In this document: positions 25,493-33,071 of the stretch, piece after piece
Position numbering within the stretch: the first letter of the stretch is position 1
Layout: every line of letters starts with the position of its first letter
Source: DAHUYF01 sp035623985
Lineage (GTDB): Bacteria; Pseudomonadota; Alphaproteobacteria; ATCC43930; CGMCC-115725
Reading direction: 5' to 3'
NCBI GenBank assembly: GCA_035623985.1
Contig: DASPSJ010000022.1
Span: 6,323-70,322, forward strand
DNA length: 64,000 nucleotides
The notes under the pieces: generated by a model
Databases searched by the model: none
What the model saw: only the letters and a program-made list of their open reading frames with translations
What the model was told of the DNA's origin: nothing
Translations under genes and position numbers: made by a program

Positions 25493-25703
25493 GATCCGTT
25501 GCCTCCCCTCGAGTCCCCGGAAAAGCTATCAATCGCGATGACCGCCGTCAAACGACGCCGGCGCCGGCGCGAGTCCGGCATGGCCGCTCCCGATGCCGCC
25601 TTTTGTCTTGCGAGGAAGCGGCGGGATGCGGCAGGCTTTCATGCAACGAAGCGTTTCGGGCCGGCGGGGCCGCCGCGCATAAAGAGCCAGGGGAGAAAGT
25701 CTC

Positions 25704-27881
25704 ATGAAGGCAATCGGCGTCATCTCGGCGGCGGCAATCGCCGTCGCCGCGCTCTCGATCCCGGCGGCGGCGCCGTCGCGCGCGCAGCAGGCCGATCCCG
25801 ATCTTCGCGTCGGCGACAGCGATGTCGGCGGCGTCGTCACCGGGCCGAACGGGCCGGAGGCGGGCGTCTGGGTCATCGCAGAGACGACCGAGCTTCCGAC
25901 CAAATTCGCCAAGATCGTGGTGACCGACGATCGCGGCCGCTATGTCATCCCCGACCTTCCCAAGGCCACCTACAGCCTGTGGGTGCGCGGCTACGGGCTG
26001 GTGGATGGGCCCAAGCAGCAGAGCGCGCCCGGAAAGCTCGTCAATCTGACCGCGGTGCCGGCGCCGAGCGCGGCGGCGGCGGCGGAATACTATCCGGGCA
26101 TGTATTGGTACTCGCTGCTCGCAATTCCGGACAAAAGCCAGTTTCCCGGCACCGGCGACCGCGGCAACGGCATCGCCGAGGTCATGAAGACCCAGCACGA
26201 TTGGATCGACACGCTCAAGAACTCGTGCCAATCCTGCCATGCGCTGGGCTCCCAGGGCGTGCGCAGGCTCTCCAAGGATCTCGGAACCTTCGACAATTCG
26301 ACCGACGCCTGGACGCGGCGCGTCCAGTCCGGCCAGGCGATGTCCAACATGGCGCTGACGCTCTCGCGCTTCGGCGCGCAAAAGGCATTGGCGCTTTTCG
26401 CCGATTGGACCGACCGCATCGCCGCCGGCGAGCTGCCCTTCGAAAAGCCGTCACGGCCTCAAGGCATCGAGCGCAACGTCGTGATCACCTCCTGGGAGTG
26501 GGGCAGCCTCAAGCACTATCTCCACGACGCCATCTCGACCGACAAGCGCAACCCGACGGTCAACGCCAACGGCCCGATCTACGGCTCGCCGGAGGAGAGC
26601 ACCGACTTCGTTCCGGTTCTCGATCCCGTCCGCAACGAGGCGCGCGAGATAAGGCATCCCTATCGCGACCCCAAGACGCCCTCCTCGCTGGACTTGCCGG
26701 CCGGTCCCTCGGTCTATTGGGGCGAGGAGCCGATCTGGGACGGCCACACCAGCATCCACAACCCGATCATAGACGAGAAGGGCCGGGTGTGGTTCACGGC
26801 GCGCATCAGGCCGGCGGCGAACCCGGATTTCTGCAAGGCGGGCTCGGACCTGCCATCGGCCAAGGCGGTGCCGCTTCAGGAGTCGGCGCGCCAGCTCTCG
26901 ATGTACGATCCGAAGACCGGCAAGTGGACGCTGATCGACACCTGCTTCACCACCCACCACCTCTATTTCGCCAAGGACGCCAACGACACGCTGTGGACCA
27001 GCGCGGGCCCGCCGCAAAGCGGCGTCGTCGGCTGGCTCAATGTCAAGATGTACGAGGAGACCGGCGACGCGGCGAAATCGCAGGGCTGGACGCCGATCAT
27101 CCTCGACGCCAACGGCAACGGCCAGCGCGACGCCTATGTCGAGGCCAATGAGCCGCTCGACCCGACCAAGGACAAGCGCGTCACGGCGGCCTTCTACGGC
27201 ATTCAGCCGAGCCCCGTCGACGGCTCGATCTGGGGCCAGTCGATGGGCATCGGATTCTCGCGCATGGACCAGCCGGGATACGTCATCCGGCTGAGTCCGG
27301 GAGAGAAGCCGCCGGAGACCACGCTGGCGGAGATCTATCAGCCGCCGCCGGAAGGCTATGGCCCGCGCGGCATCGATGTCGATCTCAACGGCGTGGTCTG
27401 GACGGCGCTGTCGAGCGGGCATCTCGCGAGCTTCGAGCGCAACAAGTGCAAGGGACCGCTCAACGGCCCCGCAGCGGCGACTGGAACGCATTGTCCGGAA
27501 GGCTGGACGCTCTATCGCATGCCGGGGCCGCAATTCAAGAGCGTGACCGACCCGGGCAGCGCCAATCATGCTTATTACGTCTGGGTCGACCGGTACAACA
27601 CGCTGGGGCTCGGCCCGAACGTGCCGATCGCCACGACGAATGGCGGGGAATCGCTGCTGGCGCTTGTCGGGGGCAAGCTCGTCGAGCTTCGCGTCCCCTA
27701 TCCGATGGGCTTCTTCAGCAAGAACGTGGACGGCCGCATCGATGATCCGAATGCCGGCTGGAAGGGGCGGGGATTGTGGACGACTTTCGGCTCGCGCACG
27801 GCGTTCCACGGCGAAGGAGGCAAGGAAGCGCGGCCTCGGGTGTTCAAATTTCAGATGCGCCCGGACCCGCTTGCGCATTGA
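25704..27881 (+). CDS. Exported haem-binding protein with carboxypeptidase-regulatory-like and propeller regions
   Basis: A 725-residue secreted protein. A signal peptide (about residues 1-28) is followed by a carboxypeptidase-regulatory-like beta-sandwich (G-G-V-V-T-G-P-N-G-P-E-A-G-V-W-V, T-D-D-R-G-R-Y-V-I-P-D-L). A single c-type haem motif C175-Q-S-C178-H179 sits in an alpha-helical region. The rest has repeated W- and G-rich blades resembling a virginiamycin B lyase/quinoprotein-type propeller (D-V-D-L-N-G-V-V-W-T). It probably acts in the periplasm as an oxidoreductase or electron-transfer protein. A GGGGAG lies upstream of ATG 25704. A 78-bp piece of it recurs at 30305-30382. Confidence 0.8.
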   Translation: MKAIGVISAAAIAVAALSIPAAAPSRAQQADPDLRVGDSDVGGVVTGPNGPEAGVWVIAETTELPTKFAKIVVTDDRGRYVIPDLPKATYSLWVRGYGLVDGPKQQSAPGKLVNLTAVPAPSAAAAAEYYPGMYWYSLLAIPDKSQFPGTGDRGNGIAEVMKTQHDWIDTLKNSCQSCHALGSQGVRRLSKDLGTFDNSTDAWTRRVQSGQAMSNMALTLSRFGAQKALALFADWTDRIAAGELPFEKPSRPQGIERNVVITSWEWGSLKHYLHDAISTDKRNPTVNANGPIYGSPEESTDFVPVLDPVRNEAREIRHPYRDPKTPSSLDLPAGPSVYWGEEPIWDGHTSIHNPIIDEKGRVWFTARIRPAANPDFCKAGSDLPSAKAVPLQESARQLSMYDPKTGKWTLIDTCFTTHHLYFAKDANDTLWTSAGPPQSGVVGWLNVKMYEETGDAAKSQGWTPIILDANGNGQRDAYVEANEPLDPTKDKRVTAAFYGIQPSPVDGSIWGQSMGIGFSRMDQPGYVIRLSPGEKPPETTLAEIYQPPPEGYGPRGIDVDLNGVVWTALSSGHLASFERNKCKGPLNGPAAATGTHCPEGWTLYRMPGPQFKSVTDPGSANHAYYVWVDRYNTLGLGPNVPIATTNGGESLLALVGGKLVELRVPYPMGFFSKNVDGRIDDPNAGWKGRGLWTTFGSRTAFHGEGGKEARPRVFKFQMRPDPLAH
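26341..26418 (+). repeat. Segment duplicated at 30305-30382
   Basis: These 78 bases inside the haem/propeller gene match the reverse complement of 30305-30382 with only five mismatches. The encoded S-N-M-A-L-T-L-S-R-F-G-A-Q-K-A recurs there as S-N-I-A-L-T-L-S-R-F-G-T-Q-K-A in the same reading frame. Similarity stops abruptly at both ends. Confidence 0.8.
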
Positions 27882-27990
27882 CCCGTGGGCCGAGTTTGCC
27901 GGCGGCGCCGCGGAAAACGCTCCCGCGGCGCCGGCCCCTCATCGCGCCAGGGGTGTGGAATGCGACGCGCGCCGGGGGGATAAATCCGCG

Positions 27991-28173
27991 CTATCCCTCG
28001 AGTTCAGTCAAGGCGGCGTCGCGCAGCCCTTCGGCGAACAACTCCCATCGGTCGGCCAAGGTGAAGAGCTTGTAGCGCAGATGCGGATCCTCGGTGCGCT
28101 CGGCCACTTCGCGCAGCTCGACCACCCTGTGTCGCCATTCGGCGGCGACCGATAGTCCCGTCGCGACAGTCAT
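27991..28173 (-). CDS. Small hypothetical protein
   Basis: A 60-residue, mostly helical protein (W-R-H-R-V-V-E-L-R-E-V-A-E-R-T-E-D, then L-A-D-R-W-E-L-F-A-E-G-L). The transcript has GGGAGGA before ATG 28173, good evidence that it is translated. The pattern of an L-R-x-x-A-E segment followed by an A-D-x-W-E-x-x-A-E segment recalls a very common small alphaproteobacterial family of unknown function. The next small gene starts 295 nt upstream on the same strand. Confidence 0.7.
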   Translation of the reverse strand: MTVATGLSVAAEWRHRVVELREVAERTEDPHLRYKLFTLADRWELFAEGLRDAALTELEG

Positions 28174-28201
28174 CGAATCCTCCCTTGCTGGCGGTCATCG
28201 G

Positions 28202-28468
28202 CTATCTCGGCAGGAGGTCGGAGACCGTGGCCCAAACGCAGTCCCCGCCCTCCAGCCGCACGCAATAGGTTATCGGCGGCGCGCCCAGGACGACGTCTTC
28301 GACCACGCCGCGGCGTTCATCGCCCGGCATGCCGGCGCGCCGGTGCCAGACCTTGGCGCCGACGGCGTGGTAGCTTGCCGCTCGATTCTCGAATCGAAAA
28401 TCGATTTTTTCTCTCTGCGGTTGCAGCAAAGAGAGCGTTCGGCATCCCGTGCCGACTTCCTCGTCCAT
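28202..28468 (-). CDS. Small hypothetical protein, SH3-like
   Basis: An 88-residue protein. The second half (V-G-A-K-V-W-H-R-R-A-G, R-R-G-V-V-E-D-V-V, V-R-L-E-G-G-D-C-V-W-A-T-V-S-D-L-L-P-R) has the strand pattern of a small SH3/KOW-like barrel. AGGGAGG precedes ATG 28468. It is 29 nt from the next small gene on the same strand, so the two probably form an operon. Role unknown; such barrels often bind nucleic acid or proteins. The 200 bases beyond it, to the rhomboid gene, hold no gene. Confidence 0.65.
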   Translation of the reverse strand: MDEEVGTGCRTLSLLQPQREKIDFRFENRAASYHAVGAKVWHRRAGMPGDERRGVVEDVVLGAPPITYCVRLEGGDCVWATVSDLLPR

Positions 28469-28672
28469 GCGCGCCTCCCTGGCCGGTGAGCCCGGTGAGG
28501 GAGCGTAACCATCTGTAATAGAAGGAAAATCACTTCCCTCAGCCAGTGGCGGTCCGGTCTTGATAGCGGATCGACAGGCAGGATGAAATTTAGCTTACTT
28601 CGAGGATGCGTGCACGAAAAAAAGTAATAGAAAAACCCGTTCTAAGTGTACCATTGTATGGTTTGGCGTCGA

Positions 28673-29416
28673 CTAACCCCAGGGACCGCGCCGCCGCGGT
28701 GCCGAGGCAAAGGGCTGGCTGCGCCTTGGCTGCAGCATCGCCACGCCCTGGCGGCGGAAGATCGGCACCAGCAGCACGCCCAGGACGAAGCCGCCGACAT
28801 GCGCCCAGAAGGCGACGCCGCCTTCGCCCGCCTCGGCGGCGAGCCCGCTGGCGAGCTGCATCAGGAACCAGAGTCCGAGCAGGATCACCGCCGGCACGGT
28901 GATGAGGCGCACGAAGATGAAGATCCAGACGAAGACGACGACGTTGCCGCGGGGAAAGAGCACGAGATAGGCGCCGAGCGTGCCGGCAATGGCGCCGCTG
29001 GCGCCGATCATCGGCACCTCGGAGGCGGGATCGGTGAGCGCCTGGGTCAGCGCCGCGGCGATGCCGCAGAGAAGATAGAAGACGAGATAGCGCGCGGCGC
29101 CGAGCGCGTTTTCGACGCCGCGGCCGAACAGCCAGAGAAAGAGCATGTTGCCGAGAAGATGCAGCCAGCTTCCATGCAGGAACATGCTGGTGACCAGCGT
29201 CGCCCAGGGCGGCACGCGCGCCAGGTGGTGCGGCAGCTCCGCCGTGCCGAACAGCGCCGCCGGCACCATGCCATAGGCAAGAGCGATGACGCGCTCGGCG
29301 CGCGCGCCCTGCCCCTCCTGCCAGAGAAAGACGATGGCGCAAACCGCGATGAGGCCATAGGTGACCGCCGGCAGACGCCCGGGCGGGTGGTCGTCGTAAA
29401 GCGGCAGGATGAGCAT
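28673..29416 (-). CDS. Rhomboid-family intramembrane serine protease
   Basis: A 247-residue multi-pass membrane protein with the rhomboid catalytic pair: S140 in M-I-G-A-S-G-A-I-A-G and H206 in F-W-A-H-V-G-G-F. The H-G-S-W-L-H-L-L-G-N stretch (81-90) supplies the conserved H and N of the oxyanion region. It cleaves transmembrane substrates. I chose the ATG at 29416 because the preceding frame overlaps the transporter. It starts 4 nt after the YhhQ gene ends, so the two are co-transcribed. Confidence 0.88.
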   Translation of the reverse strand: MLILPLYDDHPPGRLPAVTYGLIAVCAIVFLWQEGQGARAERVIALAYGMVPAALFGTAELPHHLARVPPWATLVTSMFLHGSWLHLLGNMLFLWLFGRGVENALGAARYLVFYLLCGIAAALTQALTDPASEVPMIGASGAIAGTLGAYLVLFPRGNVVVFVWIFIFVRLITVPAVILLGLWFLMQLASGLAAEAGEGGVAFWAHVGGFVLGVLLVPIFRRQGVAMLQPRRSQPFASAPRRRGPWG

Positions 29417-29420
29417 CGCC

Positions 29421-30080
29421 CTATCGTTCCGTCCGCGCCATCGCCGCGCGGCCCCAGCCGACGGCAACATAGATCAGCGGCGCCGTCAGGCTGGCCACCA
29501 CCAGCTTGACGAGATACTGGCCGGCGATGGCGGGCAGCAGCGGCGCCGTGCCGGCAAAGGCGATGGTGATGAAGATGACGGTGTCGATAAGCTGGCCCAG
29601 CAAGGTGCCGCCCCAGCTTCTCAGCCACAGAAACTCGCCGCCGAGGCGGGTGCGCTTCAGCCGGAAGAAGCCCCAGACGTCGAGATGCTGGCCGACGAGA
29701 TAGGCGGTCCAGCCGCCCGCCAGCAGGCGCGGCGTCGAGCCCAGCACCTGCTCGAATTCGGGCTGATGCATCCAGAAGGCAGCGGCCGGGAGGCGAATGG
29801 CGAGTTCGAAGAAGGTCACCGAAAGCGCCACGGCGGCAAGGCCGACATTGACCACGAGGCGGGCGAGCGCGCGGCCGAACAGCTCGGCGATCGAGCCCAG
29901 GAGAACGAAGCTCAGCATGTAGCTGATGACGGTGGCGGAGGCGGCAAGCCCCAGCGGCAAGGCGATGAGCTTCGAGCCGGCGGCGTTGCTGGCGATGACC
30001 AGGCTGGTATGAATGGTCAGCAGCACGACGAAGACGCGAAGGTTCTTGTCGGTAAGCGCGACGGGCGCGGCCTGGATCAT
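29421..30080 (-). CDS. yhhQ: Queuosine precursor transporter family (YhhQ/VUT) protein
   Basis: A 219-residue membrane protein of the VUT family (YhhQ imports the queuosine precursor 7-cyano-7-deazaguanine). Around six hydrophobic segments are visible, with V-I-A-S-N-A-A-G-S-K, the characteristic G-G-W-T-A-Y-L-V-G-Q-H-L-D-V-W and S-W-G-G-T-L-L-G-Q-L-I-D-T-V-I-F. The start at 30080 is preceded by GAGGGGAAGAG. No queuosine biosynthesis gene is in the window. Confidence 0.88.
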   Translation of the reverse strand: MIQAAPVALTDKNLRVFVVLLTIHTSLVIASNAAGSKLIALPLGLAASATVISYMLSFVLLGSIAELFGRALARLVVNVGLAAVALSVTFFELAIRLPAAAFWMHQPEFEQVLGSTPRLLAGGWTAYLVGQHLDVWGFFRLKRTRLGGEFLWLRSWGGTLLGQLIDTVIFITIAFAGTAPLLPAIAGQYLVKLVVASLTAPLIYVAVGWGRAAMARTER

Positions 30081-30185
30081 CTCTTCCCCTCTCGCGCCTG
30101 TCATGCCTTGCCGGCGGCGGCTTGTCGAGAACCCCGAGGGGTGAGGGACGCGAGACGAAAGGTGCGGCGCGGCGGCGGCGGACGG

Positions 30186-30383
30186 TCAGAGCGCGGCGAT
30201 CGCCCGGCGAAGCCGCTCGCGCAGCTCTTCGGCGGTGTGCCGCAAGGACGGAGTGTCGATCGCCATCATCGAGGCCACGGGATCGATGGCGGCGACCTCG
30301 ACCTTGCGGTCGGTCAAATCGCCGAAAAGCGCCGATGCCTTTTGCGTGCCGAAGCGCGAGAGCGTCAGCGCGATGTTGGACAC
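30186..30383 (-). CDS. Small ORF built on a fragment of the haem/propeller gene
   Basis: A 65-codon frame from GTG 30383, with GGAGG a few bases before it. The first 26 codons are a near copy of codons 213-238 of the haem/propeller gene in the same frame; the rest (V-E-V-A-A-I-D-P-V-A-S-M-M-A-I-D...E-E-L-R-E-R-L-R-R-A-I) is unrelated and helical. It could be a new small gene assembled from a duplicated fragment, or a non-functional relic that happens to be open. The good ribosome-binding site favours translation. Confidence 0.4.
   Translation of the reverse strand: MSNIALTLSRFGTQKASALFGDLTDRKVEVAAIDPVASMMAIDTPSLRHTAEELRERLRRAIAAL
30305..30382 (-). repeat. Copy of a 78-bp piece of the haem/propeller gene
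   Basis: The minus strand here is 73/78 identical to 26341-26418. Two of the five changes are adjacent to the segment's end. There is no insertion sequence or flanking repeat to explain how the piece moved about 4 kb and inverted. Confidence 0.8.
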
Positions 30384-30573
30384 GGCCTCGCCTCCTCGAC
30401 CGCGCTCGCCGTGCCGGCGATCCCGGCGGTCTCTGTCTGGCCGCGCGACGACCGCTAAGAGGCGGCGCCCGGGTGAAGCGACGGCCCGGCTCGGATCCGC
30501 GCTATTGCCCGGCGACACCGTGCGGATAAGATGGGCGCCGGCGCCGGCGGTCGGCGCGGCGAGACGGGGAGCC

Positions 30574-31143
30574 ATGGCGCAAGGTGCAAGACCTCAGCCC
30601 GATGTCGAGCCGCGCGAGCGGTTGCGCCGCATTATCGCCGAGCGCTGCTTCACGAAAGGAAAGCCGTTCCAGCTCGCCTCGGGCCGATGGAGCGACTTCT
30701 ATTTCAATCTCAAGCCGGCGATGCTCGACCCGGAAGGGAGCAATCTGCTGGCCGATCTGATCCTGGAGCGCACCGCCGGCATCGACGCCCGCTATATCGG
30801 CGGTCTCGTCATGGGAGCCGTGCCCATCGCCGTTGCCGTCACCCTCAAGAGCTACGGGACGAGCCGCCCGCTCCAGTCGTTCTGGGTGCGCAAGGAGCCG
30901 AAGGGTCACGGAACCAAGAGCCTCGCCGACGGCTATCTCGTGGAGGGATCGCGGGTGATCATCGTGGAGGACGTAACGACCACGGGCGGCTCCATGATGA
31001 AGGCGATCGAGGAGGTCAAGCGGCACGACTGTCAGATTGCCGCCGTGATCACGATCGTCGATCGCCTGGAAGGCGCCAGGGAAAACCTCGCGGCGGCCGG
31101 CATAGAGCTCATGGCGCTGTTCACGGCGAAAGACTTCACCTAG
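30574..31143 (+). CDS. pyrE: Orotate phosphoribosyltransferase
   Basis: A 189-residue phosphoribosyltransferase. The PRPP-binding motif V-I-I-V-E-D-V-T-T-T-G-G-S is at about residues 128-140, and F-T-K-G-K-P-F-Q-L-A-S-G near residue 27 is typical of OPRTase. It makes OMP from orotate and PRPP in pyrimidine synthesis. ATG 30574 is preceded by ACGGGGAGCC. The length is slightly below the usual 200-230 residues but the motifs are complete. It stands alone, apart from other pyr genes. Confidence 0.9.
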   Translation: MAQGARPQPDVEPRERLRRIIAERCFTKGKPFQLASGRWSDFYFNLKPAMLDPEGSNLLADLILERTAGIDARYIGGLVMGAVPIAVAVTLKSYGTSRPLQSFWVRKEPKGHGTKSLADGYLVEGSRVIIVEDVTTTGGSMMKAIEEVKRHDCQIAAVITIVDRLEGARENLAAAGIELMALFTAKDFT

Positions 31144-31247
31144 GGATTTTCCGGAGCTTGCTGCCGAACGCCGGAGCGATGCGGCGGCCGGCGCTCCCCC
31201 GCGGCGACCGCTTTGTGCGCGCGCCAGCGGCGGATTAGAGTGCCGGC

Positions 31248-31661
31248 ATGGACCCGAAGAATCCGCTCAGCCTGCTGGTGCCGCTTATCGGCATCGCGCT
31301 GATCCTGGCGGCGGTGTGGCTCACCGGCGGGGCGCGGCGCGCGCGGCTCGACCGGGCGCTGGTGCTGGCCCGGCTCGGCGAGGATTTGCCGGATTTCGCC
31401 GCGGCCGAGATCGCCGTCGACGCCGATGCCGCCGCCGCGCTCGCCGCCGCCGCGGACGGGACGCTCGCGCTGGTCTTCGCCGCCGGCGACAAGGTGGTGG
31501 TGCGCGCGCTCGACCGCCGGGAGCTGCGGCGGGTCGACGTCGCCGGCGAGCGGCTGGAGATCGACACCGGCGATTTCACCCATGGGCGCTTCGCGCTGGC
31601 GCTGCCGGGCGCGGCGGCGGCCTGGGCGCGGCGTCTCGCGCCGCCGGAGCGCGCGGCGTGA
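31248..31661 (+). CDS. Membrane-anchored hypothetical protein
   Basis: A 137-residue protein with one N-terminal transmembrane helix (L-L-V-P-L-I-G-I-A-L-I-L-A-A-V-W-L) and an alanine-rich, beta-prone soluble part. It overlaps the next gene (GTGA, 31658-31661), so the two are translationally coupled. It may help the sterol-desaturase-like enzyme in the membrane. No known family recognised. Confidence 0.7.
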   Translation: MDPKNPLSLLVPLIGIALILAAVWLTGGARRARLDRALVLARLGEDLPDFAAAEIAVDADAAAALAAAADGTLALVFAAGDKVVVRALDRRELRRVDVAGERLEIDTGDFTHGRFALALPGAAAAWARRLAPPERAA

Positions 31662-32590
31662 CGCTCGAGCCCAAGCTCGCCAATCCGGTCGAGCTCGCCA
31701 TCCCCGCCTTCATCCTGCTGGTGCTGCTGGAGATCGCGGTGGCGAAGCGCCGGCGGATGGCGGCCTACGAGCTGCGCGACACCGCCACCTCGCTCGCCAT
31801 GGGGCTCGGCAATCTCGCGATCGGGCTGGCGGCCGGCGCCGGCGCTTATGTCGCGCTCACCTGGGTCTACCAGTTCCGCCTGGCGAGCCTCGGCTATGCC
31901 TGGTGGAGCTTCGTCCTCATCCTCTTCGCCGAGGATCTGACCTATTACTGGTTCCACCGCTTGAGCCACCGCTGCCGCTTCTGGTGGGCGGCGCATGTCA
32001 ACCACCACAGCTCGCAGCATTACAATCTCTCGACCGCGCTGCGCCAGACCTGGACCGGCGGGCTGTTCGACTGGGTGCTGTGGCTGCCGCTGGCGCTGAT
32101 CGGCTTTCCGCCGGCGCTCATCGTCTTCGAGAAAGGCGTGAGCCTGGTCTATCAATTCTGGATCCACACCGAAACCATCGGCCGCCTGCCGCGCTGGGTC
32201 GAGGCGGTGATGAACACGCCGTCGCATCACCGCGTCCACCACGCCACCAACCCGCGCTATCTCGACCGCAACTATGCCGGCATCTTCATCCTGTGGGACC
32301 GGCTCTTCGGCAGCTTCGTCGCGGAGACGCCGGAGGATCCCTGCCGCTACGGCATCGTCAAGAACATCGGCAGCTTCAACCCGCTGCGCATCGCGCTGCA
32401 TGAATGGGTGGCGATCGCGCGCGATGTGGCGGCTTCCGCCACCTGGCGCGAGCGGCTCATCTATCTCCTGGGCCGGCCCGGCCGCTGCTTTGACGGCTCG
32501 CGCCGGACCACCGACGAGATCCGCGCCGCCTGGCGCGCGCGGGGTCTCGTCGTCTCAGAGACCGTCGATCACTTGCGCGCCGGCTCGTAG
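31658..32590 (+). CDS. Sterol desaturase/fatty acid hydroxylase family protein
   Basis: A 310-residue integral membrane di-iron enzyme. The histidine boxes of the superfamily are present: H-R-L-S-H near residue 103, H-V-N-H-H near 115 and H-R-V-H-H near 192. Several hydrophobic segments surround them. These enzymes hydroxylate or desaturate lipids using O2. The GTG start at 31658 overlaps the upstream stop. The last 22 bp overlap a small convergent gene. Confidence 0.9.
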   Translation: MTLEPKLANPVELAIPAFILLVLLEIAVAKRRRMAAYELRDTATSLAMGLGNLAIGLAAGAGAYVALTWVYQFRLASLGYAWWSFVLILFAEDLTYYWFHRLSHRCRFWWAAHVNHHSSQHYNLSTALRQTWTGGLFDWVLWLPLALIGFPPALIVFEKGVSLVYQFWIHTETIGRLPRWVEAVMNTPSHHRVHHATNPRYLDRNYAGIFILWDRLFGSFVAETPEDPCRYGIVKNIGSFNPLRIALHEWVAIARDVAASATWRERLIYLLGRPGRCFDGSRRTTDEIRAAWRARGLVVSETVDHLRAGS

Positions 32591-32811
32591 CGGCAGCGGC
32601 ACTCTTCGAGCGCGCAATCGGGCAAGGGCAGCGCCGGCACACGGTCCGGGGCATAGACGCGGCCCCGGCGGTCCTGTGCCGCCGCGCATTCCGGCGGGCC
32701 GACGATCGAGGCGCCGCGGGCGGAGCCGTTGCGCTCCATCTGCCGGCAACGCTCGAGATCGAGCCGGTTAAGCGCCTCGCGGTCCTGCATCGGCAGGGCG
32801 TGGTCATCCAT
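32569..32811 (-). CDS. Small cysteine-containing hypothetical protein
   Basis: An 80-residue protein starting M-D-D-H-A-L-P-M, with a charged middle and the C-terminal P-L-P-D-C-A-L-E-E-C-R-C-R-Y-E-P. The terminal C-x(4)-C-x-C resembles a small alphaproteobacterial family seen by me before but without a known role. The start is uncertain; a GAGAGG lies about 13 nt upstream. It overlaps the 3' end of the desaturase-like gene on the other strand. Confidence 0.5.
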   Translation of the reverse strand: MDDHALPMQDREALNRLDLERCRQMERNGSARGASIVGPPECAAAQDRRGRVYAPDRVPALPLPDCALEECRCRYEPARK

Positions 32812-33071
32812 TCGATCGTCTTGCCTCTCGGGCCGGCGATGCATTGGTCCGGCGATCAACGCCGGGGGGCCATTTAGCGCTGCCGCCGGGGACGCTCCTA
32901 TACGCAGTACTACCTACAAGCGTATGACGCCCTGAGCGCCGTTCTCCGGCGCTTTGGCGCAGGCCGGTCCATGCGCACGATTTGCCGGGGATTTTAACCA
33001 TCCCCGGTGCCGGGAAAGGATTAGGCAGGGATTTCTCACTAGCCTCTGGCGGCGCAAGCCTCGGAGGTGCC

